Shown here in pieces: positions 1 through 10,132 of a stretch of 64,000 nucleotides of DNA. How positions within the stretch are numbered: position 1 is the stretch's first letter; each line of letters opens with the position of its first letter. Under the pieces are notes generated by a model, which saw only the letters and a program-made list of their open reading frames with translations, ran no database searches and had not been told where the DNA came from. The translations under genes and the position numbers were made by a program. The stretch is from Beverwykella pulmonaria (lineage: Eukaryota > Ascomycota > Dothideomycetes > Pleosporales > Melanommataceae), in the NCBI GenBank assembly GCA_001599595.1, contig BCHH01000002.1:782390-846389 (forward strand), given 5' to 3'.

Positions 1-407
1 CCTATAACACGGGAGAAAGTTAGTATTAGTTCCTCCTCAAGACTTTTATCCATACTCTTCCATGATGTCTACTTCGTACACATCCCAGTCCTGAACAGCA
101 ACACCAAGTACGCAGAAACTCGACACCAGAGATATTTAAGCAATGAGATAGGGAAAGAAAAGAACATACCATCACAAGCAACAATCAGCCTCTTAAACAT
201 CCCCCTCCCTCTACTCAACCCCGGCGCCTCCACCGCCGGCCTAGACCTACTCCTACTTCTCGGCCTGGCCGCTGGCACATCGACATAAATCGGGGGCCTT
301 GGGCTCAGAGGCGGTAAATCCACAATCAGCGGCCCATTACCTCCGGGAGCTCGACTGGGGGCTCGCGACGGGGCGCGCGACACCGCTCGCGAGGGGGCGT
401 GCGACAT
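1..407 (-). CDS. 5' end of a gene cut by the left edge, possibly DUF2235-type
   Basis: The first exon would start at 407 and encodes a Ser/Arg/Pro-rich leader with repeated APSR units, then GMFKRLIVACDG. This resembles the opening strand of DUF2235 (Tle1-like hydrolase) proteins, where a KRLIV-CDG-TW motif is typical. A GTATGT donor follows the CDG codons, with a CAG acceptor near position 72. A second intron with a perfect TACTAAC branch site and a TTATAG acceptor ends at position 2, so coding probably continues off the window. The small middle exon does not give the expected TW after DG, so the exon model or the family call may be wrong. Seen: leader and splice signals. Inferred: the family. 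Confidence 0.35.
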
Positions 408-2102
408 TGGCGGTGGCGGTGGCGGTTGCGGCGCGGAGGGTGCTCGTCGTCGTCGCGTTATTGTTATTGTGCGTGGGGAGGAGGAGAGTGAGGAGGCCGA
501 GGAGGAGGAGGAAGAGGACGGGGAGTACCCCGACCTGTGGGCGTGGGAGGCCAGGGCCGCGGATTAGGATGGGGACGTGGACGGATTCGCCGATACGATG
601 TCAAATGAAGCAACACCGCAGTACCGTTCTGATGCTGTTGATAGAATTTACTTGAGACAAGTGAACTAGTCTTTTCCACGTGGGTTGCGGGAGCTGCGGT
701 GGGTCGCGTCGTTCCGTTGCGGTTCCGCGATTTTGATTTCCCAAGATGTGGTTTGGTTTGCAGATTCAATCCAGTGCAGAGGGGCGCTGAGACGTGATTC
801 CAACAGGTTGCGATAACGTGCTTTGCAGGTTGCAGGTGCTTGCATGCGCATCCACAGCTCTAAACCACCTTCTCAATGCCAATCCAATGTGAATACAATT
901 TAAACCAGTCACCCAGCTCTTTCTTTTCTTCTATCTCTTTCTGAATTCTTGCGCGCAGTCTTCTCCTCTTCAAACGTTCAGCGGCGCGAACACGGGACGC
1001 GGGAACTTGCGGTTCGCACACGCAGAGCACCAGATAGTAAGGGACAGGAATGTACAAGTGGGTACGGCGTAGCGATGTCGAACTTCGCAGCAACGTTTTT
1101 GTAAATGCACCGGTCTGGTCTGTGTGGTTGGGCGTCTGTCGTTGTTGATCGTGCATGCGGCTACGCTGCGCCTGACCGCCCGTTTGTCTGCGAGCCTTCC
1201 TCCTTTCCACTCCCCAGCCTTACGACTCGCTTGGTGGTCAGATCGCGGAGGGGGCTGGTATCCTTATTCAGTGGCTGGCCCCAATCTCCAATGCCCATCC
1301 ATCATCAACATCGACACCCTTCCATACCAAACCTTATGAATACATCGCTTTACACAATTCAGCATCCCAATTTCCCATTACGCCAGGATGAAGGTTCGAC
1401 AAGGATGCGCCTTGCTGATGGGGTAATGCGGCTCCATTTTTTGCTGTTAGTCCTTGGGCACAAGAAGTCGCTCCGGTGAAGGCCCAAATGCTGCTTTTCT
1501 TTGCGTTAGAGCGTGCAAGTAGTCTTAGTGACGCGGGGAGCATGTCTGCGAACGGCATCGGGTGTGTGCGGAGAAGGGGCGATCCTGGGAGGCCAAGGCA
1601 CTATGTGCTGGCGCAACAAATATACGGGAGGATGCGGGATGCCCGTGAACGCAACTTGGGAAGGGCAACACGCGACGTTCATACAGAGTTCATGTTCATG
1701 TCCATGTTCATGTGCATAAGAGGTGGTATATGATATAAACTGTTTTTCAATTTAAAGGCTTTTATCTAGCATTCTGCTTTGTCGTCATGCCATCAGCGAC
1801 GACCCCGAAATCCCCATGTCAGATATCAGCCAAGTCTAGCCAATGCCTCAGCCATATCACAGCTATCTATCATACAATGAAGTATCCCCGTCCAGCACCC
1901 TGGACACCAAATTCGCTGAAACTCCTCATGATATCCCAACATTCCTAGAACCAATGCTGCGAGAGCGGCGAAGAACCATCTAGGACATTCGCCCCCAAGA
2001 AAAGAGGAGAGGATATACTAAACTTATATGGTGAAGACACAATATCGCAAGCAGAATAAGAGATTCGTTATGAGCATCGTCCAGACGTCGCCATTTCGAC
2101 CC
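408..2102. other. Intergenic, no gene supported
   Basis: Only short overlapping frames with no recognisable domain occur here. The right part (about 1740-2102) is probably the 3' UTR of the Gds1 gene on the minus strand. A simple repeat built on ttcatg(t/c)ccatg lies near 1688-1715. Confidence 0.6.
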
Positions 2103-3371
2103 CTAGTATCCGCCAAAGAGGTCGTCCAGCTCGTCTAGGCACACATTCTCTGGGCTCTTCATTTCTGACCAACTCCATTCAATGTCGTCGGTTTCCATCT
2201 TTAGGTCGCTAGGTTTAAATAGAGGCGCGTGCATTTCAAGGTTGAGTGCTGGTCTCAGCATCGGGCTACTCGACGCGAACACCGAAACATGGTCAAACTG
2301 CCCAAACAATGCAGCCGCCGTTTCCGAGTTTTTGCGTGCGGCACTTTCTTCCGTTTCGTCAACCTCGGGGATGTCGTCCATGGTGACGTCGGCGCGCTGT
2401 GCTGCCTCCATGGGCGCGCTGTTCGATCGCTCGCGCTCGGCCTGCTGGCTCTTTCTCCGCTGCTGCAGAAAGGACGCCGTTTGTGTGAACTCTTTCTCAT
2501 CTCGCTCCAGAGGCGGCGACTGAGCCCGGCGATTGTGCGAAATGTTTGCGCTCGTCGGTGGGTGGGTCTGGCTGGAAAAAGGATCGATCCCGTCATCGAA
2601 ATCCGGCGACGAGAGGTCTAGCTCTGGCGACGGCGACATTCTGTCCCGTGCTCTTGCCTCCAAGTCTTCTTCCTCGGAGGTGGCGGATGATAGAGACGGC
2701 GAGATAATCCTCGCGGCGGGTCCGTTTCCTGCATCGGCGGGAATTGGCTGAGGCGGACACGTGGTAAGGAAGTAGTACACGCGCTTCGGGTGGGTGCCCA
2801 CAAGCTTCTTGTCGAGCGGACACCGCGATAGGGCAGTCCATGATCGCTTGAGATATGTCGCGAGGCGTGATGAAATGATTGCAGCAGGATTCGCGGAGCT
2901 GGGTAAGTCAGCATATGGCAAAGGAACGGGAGGTGTGAGGTTGGGTACGCACCTTTCAACAATGGGAATTGTTGACGACAGCACGGCAGCAAGCTCTTTG
3001 AGGAGGTGCGGTCGGTTCCCAGTCTTCTCAAGCTGTTCAATCACGCCAACGACGATTGTGTCATCGATGCCTTGGGTGTCGACCTTTGTTTGACCGGACG
3101 TTCCGCCCGGCGACGGCGGCGGCGTGTAGGCAGCTCGTCCCGAGCTTTTCGGCCGCTCGTCGAGGCGTATGGATGTGGGTTGCGAGGGCGAGGGCGGCGT
3201 CGTCGTCGAGTGCGACCGCTTGACTCTCTTGGACGGCGGTTGCTGGGGATGCATGGGCAGTGTGGTTGTTGTGGTGGTCGAAGGCGGTGAGCGCGCAGAT
3301 CGCGGGCCTCCAGGCACGGCTATGCCCAGTGACGGCAGCGACAGCGACTTGCGCCGTGTATTGTAGGGCAT
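2103..3371 (-). CDS. Gds1 winged-helix domain protein
   Basis: Two exons, 3371-2953 and 2898-2103, encode 404 aa. The start chosen is MPYNTRRKSLSLPSLG, eight codons inside the longest frame, because as far as I recall fungal Gds1 proteins begin this way. The intron (2952-2899, 54 nt) has a GTGCGT donor and a TTACCCAG acceptor. It is a multiple of three without a stop, so an ORF caller reads through it. Removing it joins IPIVE to SSANPAAIISSRLA, restoring the expected helix-turn-helix region. The domain lies at about residues 110-215 (from GIDDTIVVGVIEQL to VYYFLTT). Flanks are Ser/Pro-rich and disordered, and the tail is acidic (DELDDLFGGY). Yeast Gds1 is linked to growth on glycerol; a nuclear regulatory role here is inference. 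Confidence 0.88.
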   Translation of the reverse strand: MPYNTRRKSLSLPSLGIAVPGGPRSARSPPSTTTTTTLPMHPQQPPSKRVKRSHSTTTPPSPSQPTSIRLDERPKSSGRAAYTPPPSPGGTSGQTKVDTQGIDDTIVVGVIEQLEKTGNRPHLLKELAAVLSSTIPIVERCVPNLTPPVPLPYADLPSSANPAAIISSRLATYLKRSWTALSRCPLDKKLVGTHPKRVYYFLTTCPPQPIPADAGNGPAARIISPSLSSATSEEEDLEARARDRMSPSPELDLSSPDFDDGIDPFSSQTHPPTSANISHNRRAQSPPLERDEKEFTQTASFLQQRRKSQQAERERSNSAPMEAAQRADVTMDDIPEVDETEESAARKNSETAAALFGQFDHVSVFASSSPMLRPALNLEMHAPLFKPSDLKMETDDIEWSWSEMKSPENVCLDELDDLFGGY

Positions 3372-5569
3372 GGCGGCGGAGACGTTGGGTCGCAAAAGCG
3401 CAGTTTCAACGGTCGTGCAGTGATGAGGACGTCTGACGGCGGCGTCGTCCTTGGGTGGGAATATATTATTGCGGCGCGGGACGGCGATGTTGTTGCCAGG
3501 ATGCTCGATTGGCTCGGAATGTAGATGCAGCAGCCTTTACCTGAAGCGACACCGCTGGTGATGCAAGGTAGCGTGCGACACTTCTGCCTGCGCTGCGCGC
3601 CTACAGTGGATGACTTGGAGGCCGTTCGGCTTAATCGAGCGTGCGGTGGTGATGGATGGGTTGTTGGGCGGCTGCTGACGGCGTCAAGGTAGGCTTCCTC
3701 TTCAAAAACGCTCTTCGCCTCCTGAGCGGGTGCGGTACGTAACCAAAGGGCGACGATTGGCCGCACTGACGTCTACGCAGCGACAGCAGTGGTCGCAGCA
3801 GCGCAGGGCAAGGTCACAGCAGAGCCGGCAGGAGGATGCAAGGCACAGTGCGTGAGGGCTCTTTGGGGGTATAGCAACAGAGCGAGGGAATGTTGATGGA
3901 CGGAGAGGGGAGGGCACGGAGTTGAGGTCGAGTGGTGCTGGTAGAAGCAGCGACTAGGCCAAACTTGGCGGCAGAAGGACGTGCGTAGAGTGAATGTGTG
4001 TTAGGATTCAGGGATCGCAGGATATGACCAAACACGCTGCTACTTTTAGAGCCTGCTGCTGAGCCTTGAGCAGGTAGCCCCGCGAGCTGCCTATCATAAG
4101 TCTGTGGCTGCCCGCGGCATCGTTCCAGTACACGAGAAGCCCAACTCGCAAAAGGAACGCTGCTCCAAGCACACGGGGGCAGACGACAGATGTCCTTCAA
4201 CGTTTCCCCGCCGCCCCGTCTCCTACCTACTGGACCCTAGCTCTTGCATCTCGGGCTTGGGGCAGTCGCGTGGTGTCAACAGGAGACGGAGCATGGAAGA
4301 GTGAACATTTCGGAATGCATCTGCGTCTCCCTTGCCTCTCTGCGCCCTGGGCCGGCTGCTGTGCAGCTATATTTTCGTCACAGTCCGGCGCAAAAATTAA
4401 AAAAGATGAAAATCCTTCGTCTGGTTTCCTCCTTCGGGCTGACCGCCTTCCCCTCCGTGCCTGCGAGGGCCAAAAGAAGCCCACGCAAGCTGCGTGTGAC
4501 TGGCTGCACATCTTCCATGATCTGATGGGTGTGCATATCATCGCTCCCAGCGCTGCAGGCAGCCCCTGTTTCGGTCAGCGCCCCAATCTATTTAGCCTCA
4601 ACGCCATGCCGGGCCTTCAAGGCGGTGAGCGAACATTTTCTGTTTTTTTTCTTCCTGCGGGCGCTCCTGTGGCCTCGGCATGGGAAAATAAGAAGGGGCG
4701 GCAATGATGCACCGACGTTGCCATGATCGCTTTGGCAGCGACCGGGTAGTTGACAAGAATAACACGCTCGACGCCGACCAGCACCCTGATCATGGCAACC
4801 ATGCAATCTGATCAAAAAAGAAGTTTGCTCGTCTGCTTATGGAGGTGCAGCCGGGATGCGGGTTTCATGAGCCGTCGAAAAACCGTCGCCGCTTTCGTGG
4901 CAACGCACGCGACGTCGGACGATGGACAGGGCGAGACTGAATGCCTTTCTTCATCCGGTAGGCCGCATTACAGACTACGCTCTGGGCGCTATCGTCACTT
5001 TTGTGGGGATGGGAAGGTCTCGCGTGTGGATTGGCAAACGCTTCGGATGTACTCCGCCTCTCCCCAGTCGAAGCGGCACGAAAGCGCGAGTGTGATGGAA
5101 AGGTGAAGCCTTCCGAAGCAATCAGGAAGCCAGAAGCTCTGCTCGACTGATGTCTATTTGTTTGCTGCCCTCGCTAGAGCGGCAGGGCGAGTCATGCATG
5201 TAAGCCGATAACTGCAACGCGATGACATGCTCATCCTGAATGAAGATAGACACGAGAAGATATCAAAGTGCCGTACGCGCGAAGCCTGCGGGTCAAAAGC
5301 CTGCGGGCCAAAAGCCTGGAATTGGGCCATTTCGTTGACCAGAATCCTGCTCTGCGATGCCGCATGACTTTCTTTTTGATAGTCGCGAATTTCCTAATCC
5401 AGACATTCACCCCTCCATCAGCCGCTGGATCAAACTCTGTTTGTTTGTTTACTAAAGAGGACAGCTGTCAGGTTGCTGCGAGCTCAGATTCCTGGAGGAA
5501 CTGGGATAAGCCATGCAATTGGATGCCTGCTGCAGCTCCCCTCTGTAAGACACGCTGTGATACCCCATC
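3372..5569. other. Long intergenic region, no gene supported
   Basis: This stretch carries many overlapping frames on both strands, as GC-rich DNA does, but none shows a domain, a consistent splice structure or plausible composition. It probably holds the promoter and long 5' leader of the Gds1 gene and the 3' UTR of OMS1. Confidence 0.55.
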
Positions 5570-6778
5570 TCATCCCCAAAGATTCCACCACGATCTCTGT
5601 GCAACCGCCACCCCAGATGGCACGGGTGGCTTTTCAACAACGAGGTCGGCTTGCTTAGCTTGCTTGGATCGTATCCCCTTCCGCGGCTTCAACTCAACCC
5701 ACCACGTCGTACCAAAGTTGTACCTCTGGATGGTGACGACTTCGAGTCCGCTGTCTTGGACAATTTTTCCAATGTCCTTGTTCCACCAGCATCCGTGCTG
5801 GTTTGCATGTGCAGGCGCCGTTTTGTCAAGAAGTTTATTGAGCCATTCATAATGCGATTTCCCGTGCTCGAGAAGCAGGATTTGGCCGCCCTCTTTCGTG
5901 GCCGCCTCCAGATTGCGGAGAAGCCTCTCGGGCTCTGGCGTTGAGCAAAGGCCCATGGTCTGTATTACTGTATCGTAGCCGTCCTGTGCATCATGCGGTG
6001 GGGTGATGGGGTCCAGCGCTGATTGCTGCTTGAAGAAGACGCGATTAAAGTACTCGGGTTGCTCGTCCTTCCACTTGCGTTTGGCAACGGCGAGCATGGG
6101 TGCACTCTGGTCCAGCAGTGTGACAGTATCGCACTTTTTGGTTGGATAGTAGCAAATGTTCCTGCCCGTGCCCACGGCGACCTCCAGAACATGTCCCCGT
6201 GCTTTCTGCGTGAGTGCTTTCCGCTTCGAGCTCAAAAAGAGCATCATCTCTGCCATGTCCACCTTCTCGTCGTATCCCTCGGCCTCCTTGTCAAATCGAT
6301 CTGACAGGTCGTCTGGCACTCCGCCTTCCACTTCCGGTGCCTCGACCAAAGATATGTACAATTGCACCCCATACACGCCCATGCCAAACGCCGCCAGACC
6401 CATGACGAAGAGCGGCCACTGCCTCCATCTGTTCAATTTGGCTATGTGTTGAGGGGCCTGCTTCTCCTCTTCCGACAACAGGAAGTCTCGCGGATGGACG
6501 GGGATCTTCTCGGGCTCTGGCTTGCGGGCGCCTCGAGGCCGAAAGTTTCCGGGGATCTGGGAAGGAGCTTCTCGCGAAGGTTTGGTCGAAGGGAATGGGT
6601 AGGGTTCGTTCGAAGGGATTTTGAAGGCTGGAATTGGCTGGCCATGCGACGCCTTAGGGACAAAGACTGGCGATTTTATGTGCTGAGGTTTCTTCGGTAT
6701 GCTCCTGGGGGTGAAGACGGGCGGCTTCGCGGGAGCCTTCTTCGGTATTCCTTTGGGGACTTTGGGGAATTTGGCCAT
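5570..6778 (-). CDS. OMS1: Mitochondrial methyltransferase Oms1
   Basis: One exon, 402 aa. The N-terminus is basic and Pro-rich without acidic residues for about 60 aa, consistent with mitochondrial import. A single transmembrane segment follows at about 121-143 (WPLFVMGLAAFGMGVYGVQL). A class I SAM-methyltransferase fold comes next, with motif I VLEVAVGTGRN (about 197-207), the acidic loop LLDQS (about 221-225) and a later LLLEHGKS strand. Yeast Oms1 is an inner-membrane protein found as a multicopy suppressor of oxa1 defects and linked to respiratory-complex RNA or assembly. The N-terminal anchor plus C-terminal matrix domain matches that family. It is divergent from the flavin oxidase gene, with 320 bp between the starts. 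Confidence 0.88.
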   Translation of the reverse strand: MAKFPKVPKGIPKKAPAKPPVFTPRSIPKKPQHIKSPVFVPKASHGQPIPAFKIPSNEPYPFPSTKPSREAPSQIPGNFRPRGARKPEPEKIPVHPRDFLLSEEEKQAPQHIAKLNRWRQWPLFVMGLAAFGMGVYGVQLYISLVEAPEVEGGVPDDLSDRFDKEAEGYDEKVDMAEMMLFLSSKRKALTQKARGHVLEVAVGTGRNICYYPTKKCDTVTLLDQSAPMLAVAKRKWKDEQPEYFNRVFFKQQSALDPITPPHDAQDGYDTVIQTMGLCSTPEPERLLRNLEAATKEGGQILLLEHGKSHYEWLNKLLDKTAPAHANQHGCWWNKDIGKIVQDSGLEVVTIQRYNFGTTWWVELKPRKGIRSKQAKQADLVVEKPPVPSGVAVAQRSWWNLWG

Positions 6779-7098
6779 GGCGATGAGATTGAGTCGCGGA
6801 GAGTATGAGAACGACTGACTGCGGGGCGCAATGGATGAAGCTGGCCTCCGGCAGAGAGCTTTTCAGGACCGTGCTTTACGGAAAGACGTGCCCAAAGCTT
6901 CAAGCCAAACTCCACTCCTGCATCAGGTTCCCGAGCCGTCGCCAGCCGATGCCCTATTTCCAACGACATCGGAGCATCCCCCACCCACGCCATGGACTAG
7001 ATACGACTATAAAGGTAGGCTTGCGAATTTCTTCATGTTCTTATCTGTGCTCTTGTACTCTTCCTGTCTGCTACTCTCACGTTGTTCTGTTTTGCACA
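6779..7098. promoter_or_regulatory. Divergent promoter, OMS1 / flavin oxidase
   Basis: A 320-bp gap separates two divergent ATG codons. A CT-rich stretch (cctgtctgctactctcac) lies just upstream of the oxidase start at 7099. No specific operator was recognised. Confidence 0.4.
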
Positions 7099-8580
7099 AT
7101 GGCCTCGTCACGATCCGTTGAGATTCCCTCCTCCATCCTCATTGTCGGCAGTGGTGTCTTTGGTCTATCTACTGCATTTTCGCTCTGTAAAAATCCCCTT
7201 TTCAAAGACACGTCAATTACCCTCGTAGACCGGCAGCCTTTTCCCACTCCAGATGGCTCCAGCGTAAGCTCACGTTTCGTTCTTTGTTCTTATCTCGCAG
7301 CACTGCCCAATCCAGTAATATTTCATCGCATATGGATGTAATAACTCCAAAATTTTGTCACCTTTACATATTTCCAACACTCGTCCTCAACATGAGACTC
7401 AGAAACGCAGATCGATACTTCCCGTATAATCCGCGCCGATTATGCCTCACCCCCCTACGCACGCCTCGCAACCCTCGCGCAAACCCACTGGCGCACCACC
7501 TTTGCGCCATCCCATTACCACGAAAGCGGGCTCTGCGTGACTGCCACGGGTCCCGAACAAAAGTACGTCTCCAGCTCTCTCGCCAACGTGCAAGCCCTCG
7601 GCACCGACCGCATCCAAGTCCTCAACTCCGCGGATGAAATTCAAAGAGTGTGCGGGCTGGAAGGACGAGGTGGGAAAGGAGAAGGATGTGGGAGCACGGG
7701 GTATGTGAATTGGAGTTCTGGGTGGGCGGATGCAGAGGGGAGTATGCGTTGGCTACGGCGTGAAATCGAGAAGCTGAACCGGGTCATATTCATCACGGCC
7801 AGCGTTTCCAAGCTCTTAATTGACTACAGCACTTCGGAAGTCACAGGTGTCCAGCTCGCCAACAACACCACACTAACCGCCTCCCTCACTATCCTCGCAG
7901 CCGGCGCCTGGACGCCTTCGCTCCTCGACCTCCGCGGAATCGCCACCGCCACGGGCCAAATCCTCGTATACCTTCCTCTCAGCCCCGCCGAACAATCCGC
8001 TCTGCAATCCGCGCCCACGCTCCTCAACCTCTCAACCGGCCTCTTCATAATCCCGCCTTCACACAACGTCCTTAAAATCGCCCGCCACGGCCACGGCTAT
8101 ACGAACTCAACCACGATAACTCATCCCGAGTCCCAATCAACCGCAGAAAAGATTACGGTCTCTCTCCCGTACACCCACCTCGACGACCCCTCTCAATCCG
8201 TGCCTTTAGAAGGCCAGCGCTCCGCCCGTGCTTTCCTGAACGCTGTTCGTCCTTCCCTCGCCAACCGCCCGTTTACAAAGAGTAAGATATGCTGGTACAC
8301 GGACACACGGTCTGGTGATTTTCTCATCTCGTATCACCCGCAGTACAAAGGGTTGTTTGTCGCGACAGGCGGGTCGGGACATGCGTTTAAGTTTCTGCCC
8401 GTGATTGGGGATAGTATCGTGGAATGTGTGTTGGGAAAGACACCCGAGGATTTCAGAGGGAGATGGGAATGGCCGGCAGAGAGGGTGCCAGAGGAGCTGT
8501 GGGAGGGAGATGGGAGCAGAGGGGGACCTGTAGGAATGGGGTTGGGCGAGGAGATGGCAAAGTCAGAGAGCAGGCTATGA
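7099..8580 (+). CDS. FAD-dependent amine oxidase, sarcosine/fructosyl-amine oxidase family
   Basis: Exons 7099-7263 and 7411-8580 encode 444 aa; the intron is 147 nt with a GTAAGC donor and an ACGCAG acceptor. The N-terminal Rossmann motif is ILIVGSGVFGLSTAFSL. The second exon opens with IDTSRIIRADYASPPYARLA, the conserved segment of fructosyl-amino-acid and sarcosine oxidases. The C-terminal flavin loop GLFVATGGSGHAFKFLPVIGD is present, with a CWYTDT motif whose Cys aligns with the covalent-FAD Cys of monomeric sarcosine oxidases. The family oxidises N-methyl or N-glycated amino acids to an aldehyde product, amine and H2O2, often in peroxisomes. The C-terminus (KSESRL) is not a canonical SKL-type signal. 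The exact substrate cannot be told from sequence. Confidence 0.86.
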
Positions 8581-9237
8581 AGACATAGAAAAAGGTACGC
8601 ACGTCACGTCGTAGACAAGACATAGACTTTTATTTGGATCGTGGTTGGCATTGCTATCTAGTACTATATCCGCCAGAGATGGGGGATAAGAAAGCCACGA
8701 TAAATACATAATGCAAACAAGGAAAGCTCTGGCCTCCAGCGGCAGCCAATACGAGCCTCCAGTGCAAACTTTCACGCTTGCACACGACGTCCAACCTCAT
8801 CGCCGACTCTGACGGCTAACTTCCGTCCTCCGCAATCATGTTCGTGTAGAAACTGGAAGAAGAACTACATCCCTCGTAGCAAATTATGGGGGTACTCCGG
8901 CCGCACCGCAAAGGGGAATAAGCGTGCGAGCACTCTAAGTGTGTGTGGGGAATGTTTTAAAAAACGGCCAAATAGAAACCGCCCATTCCCAAAAGGTCCA
9001 ACCAAAAACTCCATGCAATGCCGCAAATGAAAACACTGGTTCAAGTAAGAAAAAAAAGTTTGAGTGATTGTGGGTAGCAGTCGACATGAGGTTGCAGCGT
9101 GAAGGTAAGCTGGAAGCATACTCGAAAGGTCGATGTCAAATCGGTGTAGGTCCACAATCGATTAGAGAAATATGGGTACAGGCCGCGAACGAGTCTTGAA
9201 AGTGTATCACGCCACAACAGCGATTGCGGGGGTTGAC
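8581..9237. other. Convergent intergenic region, 3' UTRs
   Basis: This lies between the 3' ends of the flavin oxidase and TBP genes. No supported ORF or RNA gene was seen. Confidence 0.6.
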
Positions 9238-10132
9238 CTAGGACTTGCGGAAGTCGCTAAGCACGGGGTAGATGACTATGTAATTGTGTCAGTACCTGCA
9301 TCTACACGAAACAGTTGGAAATGCTTACGTTCAAATGCCTGGTAGATCTCTTCACGGACTTTGGCACCAGTGAGAACGATCTTCCCCGACACGAAGATGA
9401 GGAGCACAATCTTGGGCTTCATCATGCGGTAGATGAGACCAGGGAACAGCTCGGGCTCGTAGCTGGAGAAGGTGTGATGTCTAGAGGCCAGTCCCTCCAA
9501 TCGAATGGGGAACTTGATGTCGCAAGAGCCAACAATGTTCTGGATTTTGAAGTCGGTGAACTTGGCGTTGAACCCGAGCTTCTGAATGATGCGCGCGTAC
9601 TTGCGTGACGCAAGGCGGCTGTCGTCCTCGCTCTTGGCACCGGTAACTACCATTTTGCCAGAAGCGAAAACCAGGGCAGTGGTCTTTGGCTCGCGAATGC
9701 GCATAATCACAGCGGCGAATCGCTTGGGATTGTATCTAATGCCATGTCAGTAACGGTGTAACTACGCTGTTAGACGCAGAACTTACTCCGCATTGCGAGC
9801 ATGCAGAGCAATGGTCTTCAGATCGAGTCGAGCCGAGAGGTTAACCGTGGCAACGATGTTCTGAAGGGTCGGAACTATAGTTGCCTATATTAACAACTGA
9901 AGGAAAAGGAAAAAAATCAACTTGCGATATGCTTACCAATTCCAGAGGCAGAATTTTGGTTGTCAGGCGTCGCCGCCGGAGTCGCCACACCGTTCACATT
10001 GCTATCAGGCTGGACGTTCTTCTCAGAGGACGGCGGGGTGAGCTCGGGAGCGTTGGGGTACGATAGACTGCCAGGACCAACGAAGGTTTTTGCTTGGGCA
10101 GCAGTAGCCGGGTGCGTAGTGAGCGAATCCAT
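9238..10132 (-). CDS. TATA-binding protein (TBP)
   Basis: Four exons: 10132-9937, 9874-9787, 9735-9329 and 9275-9238, encoding 242 aa. The introns are 62, 51 and 53 nt with GTAAGC/GTAAGT donors. The saddle core has the two direct repeats: [62 protein letters not shown], and [56 protein letters not shown]. The C-terminus is [11 protein letters not shown]. The start [17 protein letters not shown] resembles other fungal TBPs; an in-frame ATG 31 codons upstream (10225) is an alternative. TBP nucleates TFIID, TFIIIB and SL1 at promoters in the nucleus. The last coding exon is only 38 nt, so ORF callers lose the true C-terminus. Confidence 0.97.

Noticed and set aside
2182..3290. Plus-strand frames opposite the Gds1 gene
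   Set aside because: Shadows of the real minus-strand coding sequence.
3406..5106. Several 90-150 aa frames between the Gds1 and OMS1 genes
   Set aside because: Mutually overlapping frames without recognisable motifs; more likely promoter and UTR sequence.
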